Origin: an uncultured Pseudomonadota bacterium
GTDB taxonomy: Bacteria; Pseudomonadota; Gammaproteobacteria; Burkholderiales; SG8-39
Reading direction: 5' to 3'
Assembly (NCBI GenBank): GCA_903895005.1
Contig: CAITSH010000344.1
Location: forward strand, 1-8,350
Length of the DNA stretch: 8,350 nt
Part shown: positions 6,149 through 8,350 of the stretch, piece after piece
How the letters are laid out: every line of letters starts with the position of its first letter
Position numbering within the stretch: the stretch's first letter is position 1
Translations under genes and position numbers: made by a program
The notes under the pieces: generated by a model
What the model was told of the DNA's origin: nothing
Databases searched by the model: none
Seen by the model: only the letters and a program-made list of their open reading frames with translations

Positions 6149-6503
6149 GGTCTAACGAAATTTAGTTTGAACCGGTCTTGCCCTGGGAAAAATTCCGCTT
6201 CGCCTGTGCGGGACTGCCGCTGCATTTTAACGCGTGCGGGGGCATCATTCGCACCGAGTGCGATAAATGGCACCGCTTTGCAAATCTTAACCTACGTTGC
6301 GTTTAACACCGATTAAGATAACTCAATTACTGAAGCATTTTTCCGCTTGTGCTTGTTCTTATGCTTTTTACCTTTTTGCCTTTACCTTTCGCCTGTTGCG
6401 GAGCGTGGCGGTGCGCGACACCCCGACGCCCCGACGCCCGGCCAGCCATTCACACCACCGCCACAAGGCCTGCAGTCGTGATGTTTTCCCACAAGGCACG
6501 AAT
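6149..6503. other. Divergent intergenic region between regulator and soluble kinase
   Basis: This 355-base region has no convincing gene. It is richer in A and T than its surroundings between about 6270 and 6395 and should hold promoters for both flanking transcripts. I could not place a convincing -35/-10 pair. A pyrimidine-rich stretch with CCTTT-like repeats lies at about 6366-6395 on the plus strand. An in-frame extension of the soluble kinase back to a TTG at 6297 crosses this region, but the encoded segment is not domain-like. Confidence 0.5.
6249..6263. repeat. Perfect short inverted repeat between divergent genes
   Basis: TCGCAC and GTGCGA form six-base arms around CGA. It lies about 100 bases upstream of the OmpR-family gene and could be an operator or a small hairpin. 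Chance occurrence cannot be excluded. Confidence 0.35.
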
Positions 6504-7277
6504 ATGGTGAGCAGGAAAAACCGCGACACGCAAAGCACCGTCGAAAACCAGTCGGACGGGCTTGCCGTGCACCGCGGAACGGTTTCCAGCCTTGCCAGGC
6601 TGGCGCGCAGCAGCGGGCATGTCATCAACAATTTCCTCTCCATCTCGAGGGGAAACCTCGATCTGCTGCGCGAACGGCTCGATGACGCCGAATCGCTTGA
6701 ACTGGCCGGCGAAGCGCTGTCTGGCTTGATCAGCGCCGAGCGCCTGTCTGGAAGTTTTTGCGCACTGTCCTCCCCGGCTGAATTCAACGCGCGCCCCGTC
6801 AATCCGGTCGCGTTCATGCAGCAACACCTTGCAACGCTCGACGGATTGTCCGGCGAACTTGAGGTCGAGGCGCGGCTGGACACCGAGGGCGGGCCTGTGC
6901 TCACCGACCCGCACTATCTTGAAATGGCGCTGAACGCGTTGCTGCTCAACGCCCGCGAAGCGATGGAGCCCATGCCGGTGCGCCGGGTGCGTTGCGCAGT
7001 CATTTACGACGAACACGATAGTCCGCAATCGGTCGCCTTTGTCGTCACCGATGCGGGCCCCGGCATTGCGGACAACCTCAAACACCGCGTTTTCAACGGC
7101 GGTTATACAACCAAGGCCAACGCGCATACCGGACTTGGCCTGTGGTTTGTGCGCGAGTTCGCAATGGCATCGGGCGGCACCGCCAGCGTTGCCAACGGTG
7201 ATGGCGACGCTGGCGGCGCGAGTTTTTCGATCCGCCTTCCCGTTATGGCGGTCAAGTCCGGAAAAACAAAAATATGA
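6504..7277 (+). CDS. Soluble histidine kinase without an evident sensor domain
   Basis: From the ATG at 6504 the protein has 257 residues and no membrane segment. This start has AAGG at 6493-6496, seven bases upstream; the frame is open back to a TTG at 6297, but that extension looks non-coding. Residues 32-57 resemble the DHp helix of kinases with an H-x-x-N-N motif (usually AHDFNN): SSGHVINNFLSISRGNLDLL, with His39 the likely phospho-acceptor. The HATPase_c domain has an N box at about 138-153 (MALNALLLNAREAM), G1 DAGPGI (Asp183) and an F-box/G2 region FNGGYTTK and TGLGLWFVREFA. The catalytic residues look intact. The N-terminal 30 residues are polar and not a known sensor. It is transcribed divergently from the OmpR-family operon and may feed phosphate to one of the two receivers there, or be controlled by the regulator; this is inferred from position only. 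Alternatively it could act mainly as a phosphatase. Confidence 0.87.
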   Translation: MVSRKNRDTQSTVENQSDGLAVHRGTVSSLARLARSSGHVINNFLSISRGNLDLLRERLDDAESLELAGEALSGLISAERLSGSFCALSSPAEFNARPVNPVAFMQQHLATLDGLSGELEVEARLDTEGGPVLTDPHYLEMALNALLLNAREAMEPMPVRRVRCAVIYDEHDSPQSVAFVVTDAGPGIADNLKHRVFNGGYTTKANAHTGLGLWFVREFAMASGGTASVANGDGDAGGASFSIRLPVMAVKSGKTKI

Positions 7278-7318
7278 GCACGCACCTATGATTGCGTACG
7301 CAAAAGGACCTAATCACA

Positions 7319-7360
7319 GGGTCCGCACACATGGGCTCGTCCACATGGGTTCGTCCACAA
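7319..7360. repeat. Three tandem 14-base units
   Basis: GGGTCCGCACACAT, GGGCTCGTCCACAT and GGGTTCGTCCACAA follow one another without gaps; the second and third differ at two positions. They lie between the soluble kinase and the copper-storage gene, upstream of its promoter-like box. No function is apparent. Confidence 0.6.
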
Positions 7361-7452
7361 GGCAACACCCGCAAAGCCGGCCCGCAGCGTGCGGCGGCGC
7401 AGCGGGCGTAAATGAAGCCGGCACTGAAACCCATACAGTCGGCGCGGGCATT

Positions 7453-7458
7453 TATAAT
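7453..7458 (+). promoter_or_regulatory. Consensus -10 box of the copper-storage gene
   Basis: A perfect TATAAT stands 35 bases before the ATG at 7494, in an otherwise GC-rich region. The hexamers 16-18 bases upstream do not resemble TTGACA, so the promoter is weak or activated. I see no clear CueR-type or CopR-type box. Confidence 0.5.
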
Positions 7459-7493
7459 CAACCCATCACAACTTGAAACCGAAAGGCACACAC

Positions 7494-7976
7494 ATGGAAC
7501 GCAGAGAATGGCTGGGCGGCATCGGCGCACTCGCGGCGGTGGCACTGAGCGGCGGCAACGCCAACGCACAAGCTGACAAGGCCGCGGCAAAGGGCAAAGC
7601 CCCTGCTGCTGCTGCGGGCGGTCACCACCACCACGGCGCTTCGGCCGAGACCGAATTGTTCATCGATTCCCTGAGCGATTGCATCAACAAGGGTGAGGCC
7701 TGCCTGGCGCACTGCCTGATTCTTTTGGGCGACGGCGACAAATCGGTTGCCGGATGCGCGCGCAGCGTAAGCGAAACCGTGGCGCTGTGCGAAGGTACGC
7801 GCAAACTCGCCGCGCAAGGCTCCAAACGCGCCAAGGAAATGGCGCGCATCGCCCGCGCCGCCTGCCTCGATTGCGAAAAAGAATGCCGCAAGCACGAGAA
7901 AAAACACGCCGAGTGCCGCGCCTGCGCCGAGGCCTGCGCCAGCTGCGCCAAGGAATGCGAGAAATTCGCAGCCTGA
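7494..7976 (+). CDS. csp1: Csp1-type exported four-helix-bundle copper-storage protein
   Basis: From the ATG at 7494 the protein has 160 residues. AAAGG at 7482-7486 gives a seven-base spacing and rules out the TTG 21 bases upstream. The N-terminus MERREWLGGIGALAAVALSG is a Tat-type signal: twin Arg, then a hydrophobic stretch ending in an AxA site near residues 25-27. A linker rich in Ala, Lys and Gly with four consecutive His (44-47) follows. The mature part is helical and holds 13 cysteines (63, 70, 74, 88, 99, 124, 127, 131, 141, 144, 148, 151, 155), many in Cys-x2-Cys and Cys-x3-Cys spacing. Thirteen is the number known for Methylosinus Csp1, whose tetramer stores many Cu(I) ions inside four-helix bundles. 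The role is thus extracytoplasmic copper storage or buffering. The neighbouring convergent multicopper oxidase supports this. The His run may be an extra metal site. Confidence 0.92.
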   Translation: MERREWLGGIGALAAVALSGGNANAQADKAAAKGKAPAAAAGGHHHHGASAETELFIDSLSDCINKGEACLAHCLILLGDGDKSVAGCARSVSETVALCEGTRKLAAQGSKRAKEMARIARAACLDCEKECRKHEKKHAECRACAEACASCAKECEKFAA

Positions 7977-8079
7977 CAGCGCGACCGCAACATCCGACGC
8001 GGTCAATGCCGGGTTAGGCCACCGGCGGCAAACTTGGCAGCAGCAACACCTGCAATACCATCAGCACCACGGCGAATCG

Positions 8080-8112
8080 GCTGCAAACCCGCTCCAGAAG
8101 CGGGTTTGCAGC
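8080..8112. repeat. Long perfect stem-loop downstream of csp1
   Basis: Two 14-base arms (8080-8093 and 8099-8112), each containing AAACCCGC or its complement, pair perfectly around a five-base loop, CCAGA. No T-run follows, so by itself it is not a classical terminator. It sits ten bases before the true terminator and could protect the 3' end of the csp1 transcript or be a dispersed intergenic repeat. Confidence 0.8.
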
Positions 8113-8121
8113 TGATGCCCT

Positions 8122-8154
8122 TGAAAAAACCGCGGCCTGCCTGCGGTTTTTTCA
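8122..8154. terminator. Bidirectional intrinsic terminator between csp1 and the multicopper oxidase
   Basis: TGAAAAAACCGC (8122-8133) and GCGGTTTTTTCA (8143-8154) form perfect 12-base arms around a nine-base loop. A run of six T follows the GC part of the stem on either strand, so it should stop transcripts from both convergent genes. On the minus strand the first three bases of the element are the stop codon of the oxidase gene. Confidence 0.9.
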
Positions 8155-8349
8155 GACGATCTTCCACATTGCCATCATGCCGTGATCCTCGTGCACGCCG
8201 TTGTGGCAATGCACCGGGTAAATGCCCTTGTAGTCGCGAAAGCGCATCGCGAGGGAGGTCCCCGTCTGCGCTGATTGCGAGGCAGGGCTGAGATCCGGCC
8301 GCACCCTCCAGCAGATGCTCCAGCTCTGCTCCCCGAAGGTCGAGGACGA
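8152..8349 (-). CDS. Multicopper oxidase, C-terminal end (enters from the right edge)
   Basis: The last 65 codons of a gene lie in the window. The C-terminus reads MRFRDYKGIYPVHCHNGVHEDHGMM and then MAMWKIV before the TGA at 8154-8152 (listed here as two pieces). The HCH-x3-H-x4-M arrangement is the C-terminal copper-binding motif of multicopper oxidases: the Cys and outer His/Met ligate the type 1 copper, and the flanking His contribute to the trinuclear centre. These enzymes oxidise a substrate, often Cu(I), and reduce oxygen to water, usually in the periplasm. The roughly 30 residues before this segment (TFGEQSWSIC, then VRPDLSPASQ) are less typical of the family, so a frameshift or a divergent loop there cannot be excluded. 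The gene is convergent with csp1, which suggests a shared copper-handling role. The subfamily cannot be named from this fragment. Confidence 0.8.
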   Translation of the reverse strand, partial: SSSTFGEQSWSICWRVRPDLSPASQSAQTGTSLAMRFRDYKGIYPVHCHNGVHEDHGMMAMWKIV

Positions 8350-8350
8350 G

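Noticed and set aside
5423..6316. Plus-strand ORF of 297 codons opposite the OmpR-family gene
   Set aside because: It mirrors a clear response regulator; the translated protein has no recognisable domain and is a high-GC shadow frame.
6297..6503. Extension of the soluble kinase back to a TTG at 6297, adding a hydrophobic segment
   Set aside because: The extension is followed by a low-complexity Arg/His/Pro stretch and has no good ribosome binding site, whereas the ATG at 6504 has one. A membrane anchor is not fully excluded.
7473..7493. TTG start for csp1 seven codons upstream
   Set aside because: The ribosome binding site AAAGG for the ATG at 7494 lies inside this segment, and the Tat signal starts properly at 7494.

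Overview
The window is GC-rich, densely packed bacterial chromosomal DNA. The protein families (a Gsp-type type II secretion system, a PDC-sensor histidine kinase, a Csp1 copper-storage protein and a multicopper oxidase) and the base composition suggest a proteobacterium, most likely a betaproteobacterium. That placement is inference; there is no rRNA or other strong marker in the window.

Layout. (1) 1-2561, minus strand: a tightly coupled secretion/pseudopilus operon read right to left. It begins with two very short pilin-like genes (2561-2334 and 2337-2113), followed by gspG, gspF and the first 140 codons of gspE, which runs off the left edge. The two short genes have prepilin leaders and the hydrophobic pilin helix but almost no globular head, and they are joined by start/stop overlaps and good ribosome binding sites. 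(2) 2562-3288: about 730 bases without a convincing gene. It holds the upstream region of the secretion operon, a tandem array of 11-base units (2890-2984) and an operator-like dyad (3089-3112). (3) 3289-6148, minus strand: a three-gene two-component operon in the order OmpR-family regulator, membrane histidine kinase with an extracytoplasmic PDC/Cache-like sensor, and stand-alone CheY-like receiver; both junctions are 4-base overlaps. (4) 6149-6503: a divergent intergenic region. (5) 6504-7277, plus strand: a cytoplasmic histidine kinase with no recognisable sensor domain. (6) 7494-7976, plus strand: a Tat-exported, 13-cysteine Csp1-type copper-storage protein with its own promoter-like -10 box. 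A bidirectional terminator separates it from (7) the C-terminal end of a multicopper oxidase entering from the right edge on the minus strand.

How the parts fit. The right end is a copper-handling pair: an exported Cu(I) storage protein convergent with a multicopper oxidase. The middle is a signalling module with two kinases and two receivers and looks like a split phosphorelay. The left end is a secretion or pseudopilus machine with a gene order (G-F-E) unlike the canonical E-F-G of gsp operons. OmpR/PhoB-family regulators are known to bind direct repeats spaced 11 bases apart, so the 11-base array between the signalling module and the secretion operon is a candidate regulatory link; nothing in the sequence proves this. 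The most unusual features are the two headless pilin-like genes in front of gspG and the 11-base array upstream of them.
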